A stretch of 64,000 nt of DNA, from the NCBI GenBank assembly GCA_036852015.1, contig JAANDG010000148.1:62001-126000 (forward strand). The letters run 5' to 3'. Below, one piece after another: positions 1 through 12,600 of this stretch. Position 1 is the first letter of the stretch. The number at the start of each line of letters is the position of its first letter. The stretch comes from Pelodera strongyloides (lineage: Eukaryota > Nematoda > Chromadorea > Rhabditida > Rhabditidae). Below the pieces are notes generated by a model. That model was not told the DNA's origin, did not search any database, and saw nothing but the letters and a program-made list of their open reading frames with translations. The translations under genes and the position numbers were made by a program.

Positions 1-2432
1 ATTTTCAGCTTCTTTGAAATGAACTACTAGAGTAAACTAGAAAAAAATCTTCTGCTAAACATATTATAAGCAGTCTGAAAAAACTTTCAACTATGATAAT
101 ACAAATTTATTTCCAGACTTCATGGTTATTTCATATTGGTAAAAGCGTAAAAGGTGACAATTACAATATGGGTAAAATCAAAGAAAAGGTATACAATACT
201 AAAGCCACTGAAAACAGTAATCGCACGAGTAATTAACAATTAAAACAGGGTAATATAACGTATCTTTACGTTTATGCGTAGTTGCTGTAAAGCATATGAG
301 TTCGATGATAATAATTACTCCAGAGTACTAGATAATGTTTCCCAAATCTAAATGGAAAAGGAACCTGCCCCCAGAGGCCTTCCCATGCCCAAGGTTGCAC
401 TTCACTGCGGAAAGGAAAATACTAATAATCACATAAATACCTCAGCAGCTAGGGCGACGACGAGCAAGAAGGAACAAAGAATTGCCTTGCAGTACATTTC
501 AGGAGATGTGTTGATTGGGGCGAAAATGAGTGCGTGATGACTTAGCGCTTCCGCTGCCGCGTTTAAATGGGACCTGCGCAGGGCCGCGCCCCTTGACACA
601 TATACGCGCGCACGTCCGGAAGCCGATCGGAGTATAATCATCAGCGTGGGAAAGACCAAAGTCTACTCTCGTTTTGCTATTTCTAGGTATAACATTTCTG
701 ATTAACACAATGTGTTAACGAGCGAATATAATGGAATATATTTCGTCTCCTTTTTGGCTATTCACACACTAGGTGAATAGCTTAGATAAGGTTTGGTCCA
801 GTAGAATCTTCGTGTGGCACGATATCTCTCAGCAATGCCTAAATATGAATAAGCCAGTCGGCTCACGCCGCCTGAGGCGACTTACATGGAAATATGTTTG
901 GTTTAGCATGGGCATACTTATACACAAAGTTTCAAGGTATCATAAGAAATTCACATAATAGGAAGCAATTGCATATGCATACTTCGATATTGAGCTGCGA
1001 AACTCTTTTTATACCCGAACACGCGGAACTATTGTTGAAAATTTGCATTTCCGTAACGCACATCGGTATGCAAATTAGTGCTCGAGAACAGTATCACGTT
1101 GTGTAGACTACAACAGTAGTCCAGTGATTTACGATGGCGAAACACTTATTTTTTCCCCTCAGTCGCTCTCTTTACCCTGTATCCTTTAAAAAATAGGCTC
1201 ATAATTAAGTACTTATTAGCCATACTTTTGTTTACCTTACATTTCCTTTTGTTTATTTGCTGCCTACAAACGGAATGGTTTTTGTTGTTTGCCAAATATA
1301 CATGCGAATCTCGGTCTTTGCAAACACTCATGTAAGCTATACGCACGTGTGAGTCACAGAGAAACTAGCCGGGAGAAAACGTCTAGCAAAAAAGAAGAAG
1401 AATACCGGAGCGATCCCCCTCCCCCTGCCTAGACAGACAAAAAGTTAAATCAATAAAGTTGTGACGTTAAAGTTGAGTTAAAGCGTTAAAGTTGTGACAC
1501 TGTGTGAATAGCTTTGCCTGACCTCGTAGACAATTGTTGGACGAAAATACAATAATACGCAGGGAATGACCAGCAAACGACCGTACTGGTGATCAAGAGT
1601 TAGCTGCAGTAAGAATGTAGGTAGTCACACATAGTAATATTCACCTAAATTGCAATTTTCACCAAGCTTTGCATATGTTCAGGGGGAAATATCATGTACA
1701 CTCTTTGTAGCAAGGAGAGCGAAATGCTCAGCGAAAATTTGAGCGTTTTTAGCTGTAGCTTCGCTAGCTGTGCGTTGATAGGCGCTTCGACAGTATCTTC
1801 TCTGAGCATTTCATTGCGGGCAATGTTGGCGGAAATTTTGAAACGTATAACTGGAACCTGAAAATTTACGTAGATATTGAACATTTCTCAAATTAGCATC
1901 TGACGCTGTTTAAAAGGGTACCCGCTTTCGGATTTTATCAGTATTTACCTATGGCTGCCTTTTTATGATTTGCTCCCGTTTTTGTTTACGAATTTAAATT
2001 CGTCAACTTAAGAATGTAAGTTTCTTATTTGACTTTTTTTGACAGGTTCACTTTCGCCTATGTCTGCTAGTAGGTTTCCTACAGTCATGCACTTTTTAAT
2101 TTATTTTCATCAAAGTTAAACTATCACCTTTCAAAAAATGATCTGATCTGCATTCCCTAACATTTTCTGAAAATTTGGGCATGATTCACCATAAACATAC
2201 TATATGCCAATTCCGTCTATGATTCCACAATTCGTTCAATAAGAAATGCGGTTTTCTCTATCAGTATTGCGAAAACCACAAATATAGCATACATTTCTAT
2301 GCGCTACGTATTTAGTATGTAGCATAAATTTCTGCCTTGTCCTGTGACTTAGTGATTAAATTGCTCGTTCACTGTTTACATGAACACTTTCTTGAGCTTC
2401 CACATTTTTGTTATTTAATCACATGTTTTTAG
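1..2432. other. Non-coding stretch, no gene seen
   Basis: I see no convincing exon here. Open frames are short, lack flanking splice signals and show no protein-like composition. The only structured item is a GC-rich palindromic motif at about 850-885 that recurs elsewhere in the window. The last ~110 bases before 2432 resemble the bases before 3272, so they belong to the duplicated exon unit described next. Confidence 0.5.
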
Positions 2433-2556
2433 GAATCGGAGGAATCAACTTCCGAAGCATTTGTGTGAGTGCACCGTCGAACTCAACGCCGAGTGCAACG
2501 TCCAGTTCATGGTCGAGGATTTCATGGGGAACGAGGACCTTATATGGAACATTCAG
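2433..2556 (+). CDS. Internal exon of an unrecognised gene, tandem copy 1
   Basis: The exon is flanked by an acceptor (T-run then AG) and a donor (CAG|GTGGGT). Read from its second base it is open for 41 codons, begins NRRNQLPKHLCECTVEL and contains VQFMVEDF. A near-identical exon lies exactly 840 bases downstream (3273-3372) with the same incoming and outgoing phase. The substitutions and an in-frame 24-base length difference keep the frame open, which argues for coding. The intron phases on the two sides differ, so including both copies would break the frame. I do not recognise the family; the rest of the gene probably lies partly left of the window and partly between here and about 5.1 kb. 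Confidence 0.5.
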
Positions 2557-2615
2557 GTGGGTTAATTAGTGAGTGACACATACAATCAGCCGAGTAGCAC
2601 TTTAGAAACATGGTA

Positions 2616-2828
2616 GACTACCGTAGTGCGCGACTACCGCAGTGCGCGAGTACCGCAGTGCGCGAGTACCGCAGTGCGTGAGTACCGCAGTGCGTGAGTA
2701 CCGCAGTGCGTGAGTACCGCAGTGCGTGAGTACCGCACTGCGTGAGTACCGCACTGCGTGAGTACCACAGTGCGCGAGTACTGCAGCGCGCGAGTACCGC
2801 AGTGCGCGAGTACTGCAGTGTGTGAGTA
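2616..2828. repeat. 16-bp minisatellite
   Basis: About 13 head-to-tail copies of a 16-base unit of the form AGTACCGCAGTGCGYG. Point changes are spread among the units (GCACTGCG, ACTGCAGC and similar). It lies in the intron between the two copies of the duplicated exon and is absent after the second copy. Confidence 0.9.
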
Positions 2829-3072
2829 GAAAATGTTAGTGTCAGTTTTTGGTTGGTTCTTAACTGTATTATCTTACGTGTTTGTATTGTATCTTATTTT
2901 TCTTATTTTATGCTCCATCATCATCCGTCGACTGTACAAGTGATCCTGTGAACAACTGCAGCTTTGGCTCACGTCATCTTTCGAACACGGTACGTTGAAA
3001 GGTTATCCACGGAAAATAACTGTTCTTTATAAGCAGTATGGTTTATTTGGTGTTTTTTCGTCTATATGTCAC

Positions 3073-3098
3073 GCCCATAGGCTTGTTAGCCTATGGGC
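3073..3098. repeat. Perfect 11-bp hairpin
   Basis: GCCCATAGGCT, loop TGTT, then the exact reverse complement. It lies in the intron before exon copy 2. Function unknown. Confidence 0.7.
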
Positions 3099-3272
3099 TA
3101 GCGAGCGCAACCTTTCCTACAGTGTCTTGCGCTTTATCATTTTTCTACAGCAGAACCACAAATGTCGCACACACTGCTATATGTTGGCCTGTGACTTTAA
3201 TGTTTAAATTAATACTGTTTGCGAGATCACTTTCTTAAGCTCCTATATTATTGTTATTTAAGGTTTTTTTAG

Positions 3273-3372
3273 GAATCGGAGGAATCAACTTCCGGAGCAT
3301 GTGCGTGAGTGCACCGTCGAACTCAGCGCCGCGTGTAGCGTCCAGTTCATGGTCAAGGACCACATGTGTCAG
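3273..3372 (+). CDS. Internal exon of an unrecognised gene, tandem copy 2
   Basis: This is the second copy of the exon at 2433-2556. It has the same acceptor context and the same CAG|GTGGGTTAATTAGTGAGTGAC donor context. It is open for 33 codons in the matching frame, beginning NRRNQLPEHVRECTVEL and ending VQFMVKDHMCQ. Relative to copy 1 it lacks eight codons near the 3' end, a frame-neutral change. Both copies keep an open frame and good splice sites, so neither looks dead. The simplest reading is alternative (mutually exclusive) exons or a recently duplicated gene segment. Function not recognised. Confidence 0.5.
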
Positions 3373-4000
3373 GTGGGTTAATTAGTGAGTGACTAAAATC
3401 AGCCGAGTAACACTTTGGAAAAATCGTAGTTACTAGGTGGGCATCCAAAGAAACAATATTGATAGAAGTGTGAATAACGCAGTGCAAAATTCTATGTTTC
3501 TTTATCAACTACTTTTTCATTATTAGCTACTGTTGAGCTACATATCTATGGATTTTTAGTGGAAATTATTCACAATTTTGATCATAACTGCTTGTGTATC
3601 CTATTGTATCTTATTTACCTTATTTTATGTTATCAATATATGTCTGTCATTCAATTGCGTCATTCTGATAATTAAAGAATATTTCATTAGCTCATTAGAA
3701 GTCACTCCTAGGTTTTTCTCATTTTTTCGACTTTAGATATCGCTATGTGGGAGGAGTTGCAATGATTCGAACTCAAATTGTTCTTGTTATTATTGTTTGA
3801 TTTTTCAAGTTTTTGGGTGTATGCTCCAAATAAACATTGTGCGGGGGAGGGGACGGGGGCTGGGTTTGTAAGAATTATGAGTTTTGTTGTTGAGCCTGTG
3901 TGTCAGGAGCTCGTATCCCGCATTTGTTCCAGTGCCATTGTTTCGAGTCCGCATTTGGATGAGCTTATCCATATGTATTTGTGCGGGGAGGATGCAAATC

Positions 4001-4145
4001 TGAGGCCGTATTCACCAACACGCAGGGAGCCCTCCCTGGCCTCCCCAGGGAGCTAAACAGTGCGTAGAGAGTGCGAGAGAAGAAGAGGTCCAGAGCGCTC
4101 GTCAGCCTAGAGAGGGCTCCCAGTGTGTTGGTGAATACGGCCTCA
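4001..4145. mobile_element. MITE, GGCCGTATTCACCA family, copy 1
   Basis: A 145-bp element with perfect inverted ends: TGAGGCCGTATTCACCAACAC at the left and its reverse complement at the right. The interior is non-coding. Related copies lie at 6535-6660 and 16657-16836. It is a short non-autonomous terminal-inverted-repeat element. Confidence 0.8.
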
Positions 4146-4992
4146 GTATTTTCGAATTTGATATGGTTGCCGTTGGGCTGGGGTTGAAATCATTTTTTTG
4201 TTTGAGACATTTTTTTGGATGAATCTGTTTTGTGGGAAGATTAAGTGGTCTGCCGTGTGTTGGTCGTGGAATATGAACTTTTGTGTTCTGATAACTTCAG
4301 AAGCAATGCTTTACTTTACAATGTGTTTGTGAAAATACTGAGTTTGGGAAGATTATGTTCGCCTGGATACGGTTTTTTGTGTTGTTTGCATTATTTTCAT
4401 GGAAACGGACATGGAATAGGATCACCGTTCATCGGTCTTCAAAGAGACCAGTGATAGGGTGTGAGCTCATATAAACATACACATACTTTTCCCAATCATA
4501 GGATTTCCGCACACGAATAAAGCAAATCTTCTGAGGTCATACGGTCGTGCGGTAATTCGGTGCGGTGTTCAAAATTGGCCTATCAGATATGCCCAAGTAT
4601 GAAATTCTTCGTCGACTCGCTTCGAACTTCGAATATAATATAGATGCGCCAACCTTGAGAATGCTCTCGCTACGATCCCGTCTATGTCCATGGAAAATTC
4701 TCCACTGTCCCTGGTTAAAGTTTTTGGAAAAGAACCGTGTCCATTTGCTGTCTAACTCCTCTAATTTGCGGTAATAAACTGTAGGTAATGTAAACAAGTG
4801 CATTTTGTAAACAAAGGACAAAGTACTAAAAATGCACAAACGCACATTTACTTCCCACACGTTTACTTCCCTAATGGAATGCATCTAAATTAATAGATTA
4901 CACGTGAAAATCATGTTTCTATTCTGACAGTAACTGCTCCTTACACTATACTGTACTTGCAAATATTCGGCTTGATATTTTCTGTTCCTCAG

Positions 4993-5108
4993 AAGGGCCG
5001 AGCTTGAAGGTGAATTCTACTCTGCTCCTGGCCAAGGGCCTCAACCGTTGTGCAATCCCGGAAGTCATAATGGACCCTTATTTGAATTAATGGACACGCT
5101 CTTGAAAC
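4993..5108 (+). CDS. Possible exon of the unrecognised 5' gene
   Basis: After a pyrimidine-rich acceptor (TTCCTCAG), the frame starting at the second base is open. It reads RAELEGEFYSAPGQGPQPLC and continues to FELMDTLLK, which has protein-like composition. A possible donor GTAAAAG follows at 5109. If that donor is not used, the frame runs on through a hydrophobic stretch to a stop near 5208, which could instead be a C-terminus. It does not join directly in frame to the exons at 2433 or 3273, so at least one exon between them would be missing from my model. Confidence 0.35.
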
Positions 5109-5520
5109 GTAAAAGCTTGTTTTTATTTATACCAAGTATGATTTGTGTTTTTATTTCTTACCCTGTATGGGTATGTTTTCAAGTTCCATTAGGGCTCCTA
5201 GACTAATCATGACATGGACCTATCCCTTGTAATTGAAGAGCGCCCATTTGTCTCGGACAGTTTAAAAAGAAGCGAATTTGGTTTGAGCAAATTGAAAGTG
5301 GCACTTTCATGTTATGACGTAGCCAAATTAGTTCTTGCAACGAAATACTCCGTTAGATAGGTAAAATGAGTTTTTTTTACTTATGTTTGGTACCCCAGAA
5401 GCAATGCATAATCAAACCGTACTTGAGGCAATTTCTTGAAGCAGCAGATAAGTTGTTCCTCTCAAAGTTTTACTGTACTGGCAAAATAATGATTATCTCA
5501 GTGAACTCTAAAATCGCAAA

Positions 5521-5702
5521 TTAAAGCGAAATGCCAGCCGCTTTTTGAAACGCATCTCAAGTACTTTCATTCCTATGCATTTATGCAACGTGGGTCTAAT
5601 TGGGGTCTAGTTTTTATACAAATTTTTGATCGTTTGCATATGCTGCATAAGAAAGCAGGTGTACGCAATGCATTTCAAATACCGGCCGGTATTTCACTTT
5701 AA
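5521..5702. mobile_element. TTAA-type palindromic MITE, copy 1
   Basis: Begins TTAAAGCGAAATGCC and ends GGTATTTCACTTTAA, near inverted repeats with TTAA at each tip. Just inside each tip are versions of CCGGCCGGTTTTTGAAACGCAT and a shared core of the type TTCTTATGCAGCATATGCAAATTAG. Seven further copies lie in the window (13569, 31451, 33692, 39077, 40625, 49162, 58600). The TTAA tips resemble piggyBac-type target sites or nematode palindromic TTAA repeats. Confidence 0.8.
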
Positions 5703-6534
5703 AAAGAATAACCAAAAAGAATTATTCTGCATAAACCGATTATGTTTGTGTCCCCCATTACCTTGGTGAACTAGTTTTTCTTCTAAGGGTGTGCACTAGT
5801 TAATGTTTTTACTTATTTTGTTTGTCTGCATGTTATGTAGCCCTGGTCATCTACGATAGATCAAACATGTAATATGTGATCATAGAAAAACGTTATCTAT
5901 ATTATATGAATTTCTCGAGTAGTGCAAGTGATGGTTGGCTCGCATTCCCTGAAAAGATATCCTTCAAATTAGCTAGTTTGATCTGATAACATCATGTCAT
6001 TTCAGTACCATACCAAGAATAGAACAATCATCTTAATTTCTCTTGACACTTGTGGGTCTGGAACTATGCACTATATCACTAAACATTATGCAAAAGTGCA
6101 GAGAGTCATGTGCAGAAAAAAAGTGTTTATTCTAATAAACAACACAAAAATAAACATTGCAAAGCATTGTGTAACTGCAAGAAATGGAACAGAATAGTAA
6201 TTTGAATTTCGTTGCTGGGGTTGATCTCACGTGGTTGTTCTATTATGTTTGTTGTTGTTTTTTAAAGATAATATGATTTTTGGTGTTTTATTCTGTTGCC
6301 CAAGTTTGGAATACCCCGTTGTGCAAAGTATTTTATGTGAGGGATATCTAGCATCACTGTTGAAAGGAGTTGAAGGAAAAAAAGTATTTATTATTGTAGA
6401 ACCGAAATGCTTATTTATAAAAATCAGTACACATCAAATAAATAATCAAGTTGGGCGCAGACTCGCTCCACTGTCATTGAGCTGGATCTAGCTGATAGAG
6501 TCTGCAATGTACTGCACCACAGAGCCATCCAGAC

Positions 6535-6684
6535 GCCATATTCACCACTCCGATTCCCTCGGGGAAATAGTCTCTGTGGACAGAAAATAGCATTCTAATG
6601 TGAGACACGCAGAGAAAAAGACGGGGAATTCCCTATGGGGAATTGAGTGGTGAATATAGCTTCTGAAGCCATATTCACCACTCA
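6535..6684. mobile_element. MITE, GGCCGTATTCACCA family, copy 2 plus fragment
   Basis: GCCATATTCACCACTC at the left and GAGTGGTGAATATAGC at the right bound a ~125-bp element (6535-6660). It is followed at once by another inward-facing end (GCCATATTCACCACTC, 6668-6683). The extra end suggests a nested or truncated second insertion. Confidence 0.7.
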
Positions 6685-9600
6685 ATTCAAGCGTACAGAA
6701 CAGCGTACATGCTCCCGATGCACAATTCGTCACAGAGAACTCGGCCAGTTGCATTTTAAAATAGTAAACACAAGCAGAGATGTTGAATTTGTATACAACA
6801 AAGAGAAGACAAAGCTTTTCATATCTTTATTTTCAAGTTACCAACGCAGCGGCTAGAAAGCTAGCGGTTCCATACATTCAGGTGCCGGGAAACTTGTCTT
6901 TTATTGTATAAACATGTGAGCTGGTACATAAACACAAGACAACCTGAGCGATTTTCGTGTGTCTGGGCTTGCCGACGTGCAACTAAATAATGTTAATTGT
7001 ACGTATTTTATCTTAGCTTGACCCCCACAATTCTCGGACGATTTGTGTGTCTTTTTTGCACATGTCAGCGAATCGGTTGTAAGCGATGTATCAATGTAAT
7101 ACCTCCAAATATAGACATTAACTGATTGAACTGGATTGACAATGTGTGATATAAAGAGAGAACAGACGATCATTTCATATAATGCAGGAAGAGAATTCAT
7201 ATCATAGAAGCATGGAGATGGCGAGAGGGTCAGAGGAATAAAGATATATAAAAGGGAAATAAGAGAGACAAATCATGGAATTTAGGAAGTTGTGGCCTTA
7301 GATTAAAAGAAAACGATCTGTAGTTTTCAAGCATGCGAAAGTGAAAAAAGCTCAAGATCATGTTAGACTTGGTACAAGTGAAGTAATCATTGCAAGAGCG
7401 AGGTAATGGGAAAACTTACTAACTTACAATTTTGTATACAAATATTATATGTGGGCTTAACAGCACCAATATAAAAGATAAAAACTGTTTGCAAAGAGGC
7501 TTCAGCCCATAATACTCTTCTGTCGTAGAATTTACATATTTATTTTACACTTTACATCGATGAGGTACTAGCAGTCTTACTTTCAGTGTTGAACTAAATC
7601 ACAGTGAAAAATGCGCCAAGTTTCAACCGCTCTAATATTGAATAATCCAATACGGATTTAAAAAAATATTCTAGGAGAACTTTTCATAAAATACTATATT
7701 GTATTCTGCGGCATCAAGAAACAATTGAAGTTGTTACATACCGGACAGTTCAGCTAATAATTAAAAAAAACACAGCGGTTGTCATTGCACATTGTTGATT
7801 GTTGCTTTTTACTATTCTCGGATTAGTGGTAGTCTTTGTCCCAAATGGTTCTCTTGCAATTACTGTGAACTTCTTTAATTTCTCCCTTTGTATGTGACCA
7901 ATTCTAAAAAGAGCAGACCCAGGGTGGAACAGCCTGCCAATAAATAATCTTTTATTTTCCTTGTGCAGTCCCTTTTCAGACTTAGTGTTGGACAACTGCG
8001 TTTCCAGTTATTATTCGCAATATTTTTTGTTTCAAGCGCTTGCATAAAATACATGGGAATACAGTTATACATTTACTAACCGCGCGGCAAACTACCTCCG
8101 ACCTTACACAGTTTCGCCTCAATGTGACAGTGCCCAGCTGATTAACTACGTTATAATTTCCATTTATTCTAAAAAAACGCGTCAACTATTCTCCCATCAT
8201 ATTTCAGCTTCATATGCGAAAATACGACTCCAATAAAAACTACAAAATGAAAACTTTTCTTTCACGTTTTCTCTAATTGATTTAACATCCAGATTAGCAC
8301 ATTAGGATCCGAGCGACGTGATTGAGCAGAGAACCCTCAATTTGGACGCGAATCATTTTAACTCCACTTAATTCCTTGGGAAACGTGTGTTTTTGCCAAG
8401 AATGCAGGACTGATCTCATCTTGGTTAGTTTGAGATTGGAAATCCTTGTGCTACAGCGTCTAAAGTCTAAAGCACATACACGTACGCACGAAGTGCTGCG
8501 TCTGCAGCAGAATGAGTGTTCGTAAGCGCTGCCGTCAACCGAATTATAGCAATACATAACCAAGAAAAACTATACAGTGTTTACAGATAACAAGAAGTTT
8601 TTTCAAGCTCCTTGCTATTATTGGGGAACAGTCAGAAATCGAATATTCATATTCAGCTCAAGACCATTGTTTTTTACACTACATCTAAATCCACCGTCTC
8701 GGTTATCATCCGTTATCTTTTCACATTTTCTCATAGAAAACCCAATTCAAAGATCCACAACAAAGTGTATCGGGCGAACATCTTCTTTCAATTATCGCGC
8801 TTGTTCGGACAGATTAAATATCGCCCCATCAATGTATCGTAACCCAAAAAAAGGAACTCGTGACGTCACAACGATATACATCATTTTGTATCAAATTAGC
8901 TAGGTCTAGGTGGTCTTCTCCTGCACGTAAAGACTTGTTTGCAATAAAGAATGAGAATAAGTTATCGACGCCTATTCCGAGACTGATTCATGCAAAATAT
9001 CGTACCCTTTCCTTAGTTTCTGGATTTTTGAAGCTTCTTTGACGACGCACATCCGACAAAATGGGAAAGAACCAAAAATAGAGTCAAGACCATCCTACTC
9101 ATCTACAAACTACTGGTTTGCCATTGTGGTTCGTCTCAAGAAAAACGTCCGAATACCATACAGGAAATCCGTTGACGCACAAAATGTGCAACCAGAAAGA
9201 CGTCGAGGGAGACATGATGCACGACTTGAGTTTATTTTAGAACCACAACAATAGAAGAAAGTAGCTCAGAATCGTGTAAGAAAACGCGCAAACGGAAAGA
9301 AGTCACTGACGCATTTCCATGTGACATTTTGGGTTTTTGAAGAGTTCTGACCAAAAAAGTCGAGTTATTCCGTGACGTATTATCACATGTGGCGGAGATG
9401 AGCTTATGGTTAGCTACAGGAAAACGGACAACGGTATGTATATGAAACAAAGTTCTCCTGAAAAGTAGAGAATACAAAATCGATTAACATGGAAATACCA
9501 CATTATTTGCTAAAGGGATTGATTCAAGGTTTGCTCAAACAAAAATGCTGGCTTTATTCCTTTGCAACAATATTCCAAATGCAGAATGTCAAATCTCATT

Positions 9601-12600
9601 GCTGATCAAATCAGTCATCTGTTTCCGTTTGTATGTTCGTTTTTAACTTTCATCTTCGGATGCACACCTTTTGGTGTATTTAATAAATAAAATAAAATAA
9701 ATTAATTAAAGGATATGACCCATATATCATTCCTCATTTTCTATGACAAACAGTACAATGACGGGCATACTTCGCCGCATTGTGTGTATTCCCTCAAATG
9801 ATCCCTCAAAAACACGCATTCGAGAAAACTTGTTTATCATTATCAAGGCACATGTCCACTCTAGTCAACGATTTAGTTGTTCTTTGCAATTCTACGCTCG
9901 ACGTATCAATAGATCTGGATCATTTCTTCTCTAGCACTCTCTCCTAGGCAATGTGACTGGAGTCTTCATTAACTCTCTGCTTCTCTGTGGCTCTGCTCTC
10001 TCGTCCGTCTTCTGACAACAGTCTAAACGGCGCTCTCTTTACCGTAACCTTGGATCCGATTTGTTCGCATTTCAAGGTGCGGTCAGACCACAGAGTGAAT
10101 GTGTGACGTCACAACTACAAAGATGCAAAAATTGAGCGCCCTAATCGAATCAATGCGGTTTTTTGTAGGATGATTAGGCGAAGTTATTGATTTTATTCGA
10201 AACACCTTCAGTACACTGTGAGAAAGAATAACAACGTTCTAAACAATGTTCGCCGACATTTGAATTTGAGTGTGAAAATATCTGTCTGCCTAATTTTGGA
10301 GCCTCGCGCTATAGCAGGATTTCAGACGTAGACCTACGTCTGAAATCGTCTACTTGCCATTGTTTGTATGTTAAATTGTATTGCTTTGAATAAAGAGTTA
10401 TATATATATGTGCCGAAATAATTTCATGGAATAAAATAGATGATGGGGTTTGATTCCCACATATGTATATTTTGTGAGGCTACTAGTCAATTAGGAGGAT
10501 ACCTGTATTGTTCCAATTTTAGTATATTATGTTCATCGAGGTGAACATATACTACCATAACATTTCAACTGAAATACTCTGACATGGACATGGTTCAATC
10601 CACGATTTCAGTACTTGACGTCATTACAATCGTGCAAGAATAATCGTACACTAAACCAGAAACCTAAAAATTCTACTTATCAACGACAAGCAGGCACCCA
10701 TTGTAAAATCGCAGCCGTGTTACGTGACTTGAGTATATTATTCAAATTCCATTCTACATTAAAACGTGTGTTTGGCGAACGTCGAAAAGAAACAAAGAGC
10801 TTCGTCTTCATTTACGTTTGATTATTTTGGCAGTTGCTCGGTGTTCCTTCTCTTAAATTGTGAGAGTGTTTGTGTGTCTGCGAGACACACCTCACACTGG
10901 AATGCACTCGAGCTACCGTAGTTCGGTCGCAATTTGAAATCGCCGCTCGAATCCAATTAACCACATCACAATCCATGTGCTTCTTCGTCGCGCACCACGT
11001 TCCTGCTAAACTTTCCTGACGAAAAAAAAAAACAATTAACTCAAAAGAGACTAATTATTCTATTCAAATAGAGCAATCCAATAATTTCTCTAAAGCGATA
11101 TGACACATGGTTCGTGCAACCTATTCTGGACCACTGTATCACATGTAAATGATGTATGAATACACCAGAGAATAGAACACACTCGTTTCAAAGCCATGTG
11201 CCATTCTGCTTTATTTGTTTCTTCTCTGGACTTACAAAGTCCATTCTAAAAAGAGGAAGCACGGGAAGGAAGTTGACGTACGAAAAGGGAAGATTTAGTA
11301 CGCGATATACGTCATTCAACAATCTATGTAATAAATCCAGTGTATAAAAGAGCCTTACACAGATAAACATTGGAACATTTTTCCATGAGTTACTATATGA
11401 GATACGCACGTTACTTACATACCACACATTATTTTCACATGCAGTGTAGCATTTGTTTTATAATTTTTAAGATTTTTTATAGGATATCGTTCCATACCAA
11501 ACTGGTGATTAAAACTGGGAAAGTTGTGTTCTAGTAGCATCTTCTTGTCAAAATACGAAAAGAACCAAACCTTCATCAAATTGGGTGCTGCAATACGATC
11601 AGAACCAGAAGTACGGTAAACCTCATGGAGAATGATGTGAATATGCTCACTATGTAAATCTTACATGAAAATCGGGCACGCGTGGACCAACTCAAGGCCT
11701 TCATGCCTTAGGGCCTTCTTTCCCCACACCCCAGACCTACATTAGCATGTTTGCAACAGTTCCACAAACGCACCCAAGGTTTTCATGCCGCGCCCGACCA
11801 AAGCTAACCAGGCCCATTCTTTGCATTCTAGTAATTTATTTTATGCGCGAGCAAAAAGTTCCAACAGAAAAATCCAACAGGCTATGATGTGAATGTGTTT
11901 AATATGTAAACCTTGTTTGTTTAATAATTTATTACATCAGGGAGATACGCACAAAAGCCAATACAGAGTAAAATGTTTGAAAAACAAATGAGATCTATTG
12001 AAAGAGATTATATTTCTCGATACTTATTATTTCGGGTTTACTTTTTGTTTAGTTTGTTTGTATTTGTATTTGTAAATGTTTTCCCTGTAATTCCACCCCC
12101 TCTAAATCAGTGGTTCGCAGAATGCAGAAATAGTCTCGTGTTTCTATTTTCAACTTTCTTTTCTCACTGATCCAATGCACAATTAGCTCATATGTCACTA
12201 GTGAAATTGATCTCGAACAATCTATCATCTGTCTTTATTCTCTAAACCTCTCCATTCACCTTGCTATTGCATGTCTTCGTCGCAACACCCCTCTCGAAAT
12301 AGGAAAAGCTATTTTTAGCACTCAGAAACTAGCTATTGATCTCCAAGGCTGTCCACCTAGACTAGATTTCATGTTTGGAATTCTTTCACAAATCACATGA
12401 CTAATTTGCATATGATAACAAACCAGGAATGCGTGCAAATTTCTTTGAAACTCACAGCGCTCGAAAAGGCGCGAGCAAGTGCAACCAAATAACAATGATC
12501 ATATGTGTATATGATTATAACAATAACAGTGGTTAAAAAAGGAACAAAACCGGCTTATTTGTATGTGTGTGTATGTGTTATTGTATGTGTATGTGTTATG

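Noticed and set aside
3737..3800. Short frame YRYVGGVAMIRTQI after a TTTAG acceptor
   Set aside because: Too short, with a weak donor and no homologous copy; it cannot be separated from chance.
4565..4774. Possible exon reading MPKYEILRRLASNFEYNI
   Set aside because: Protein-like in places, but it has no convincing acceptor or donor, no link in frame to the neighbouring candidate exons, and an opposite-strand frame of greater length. Kept only as a note.
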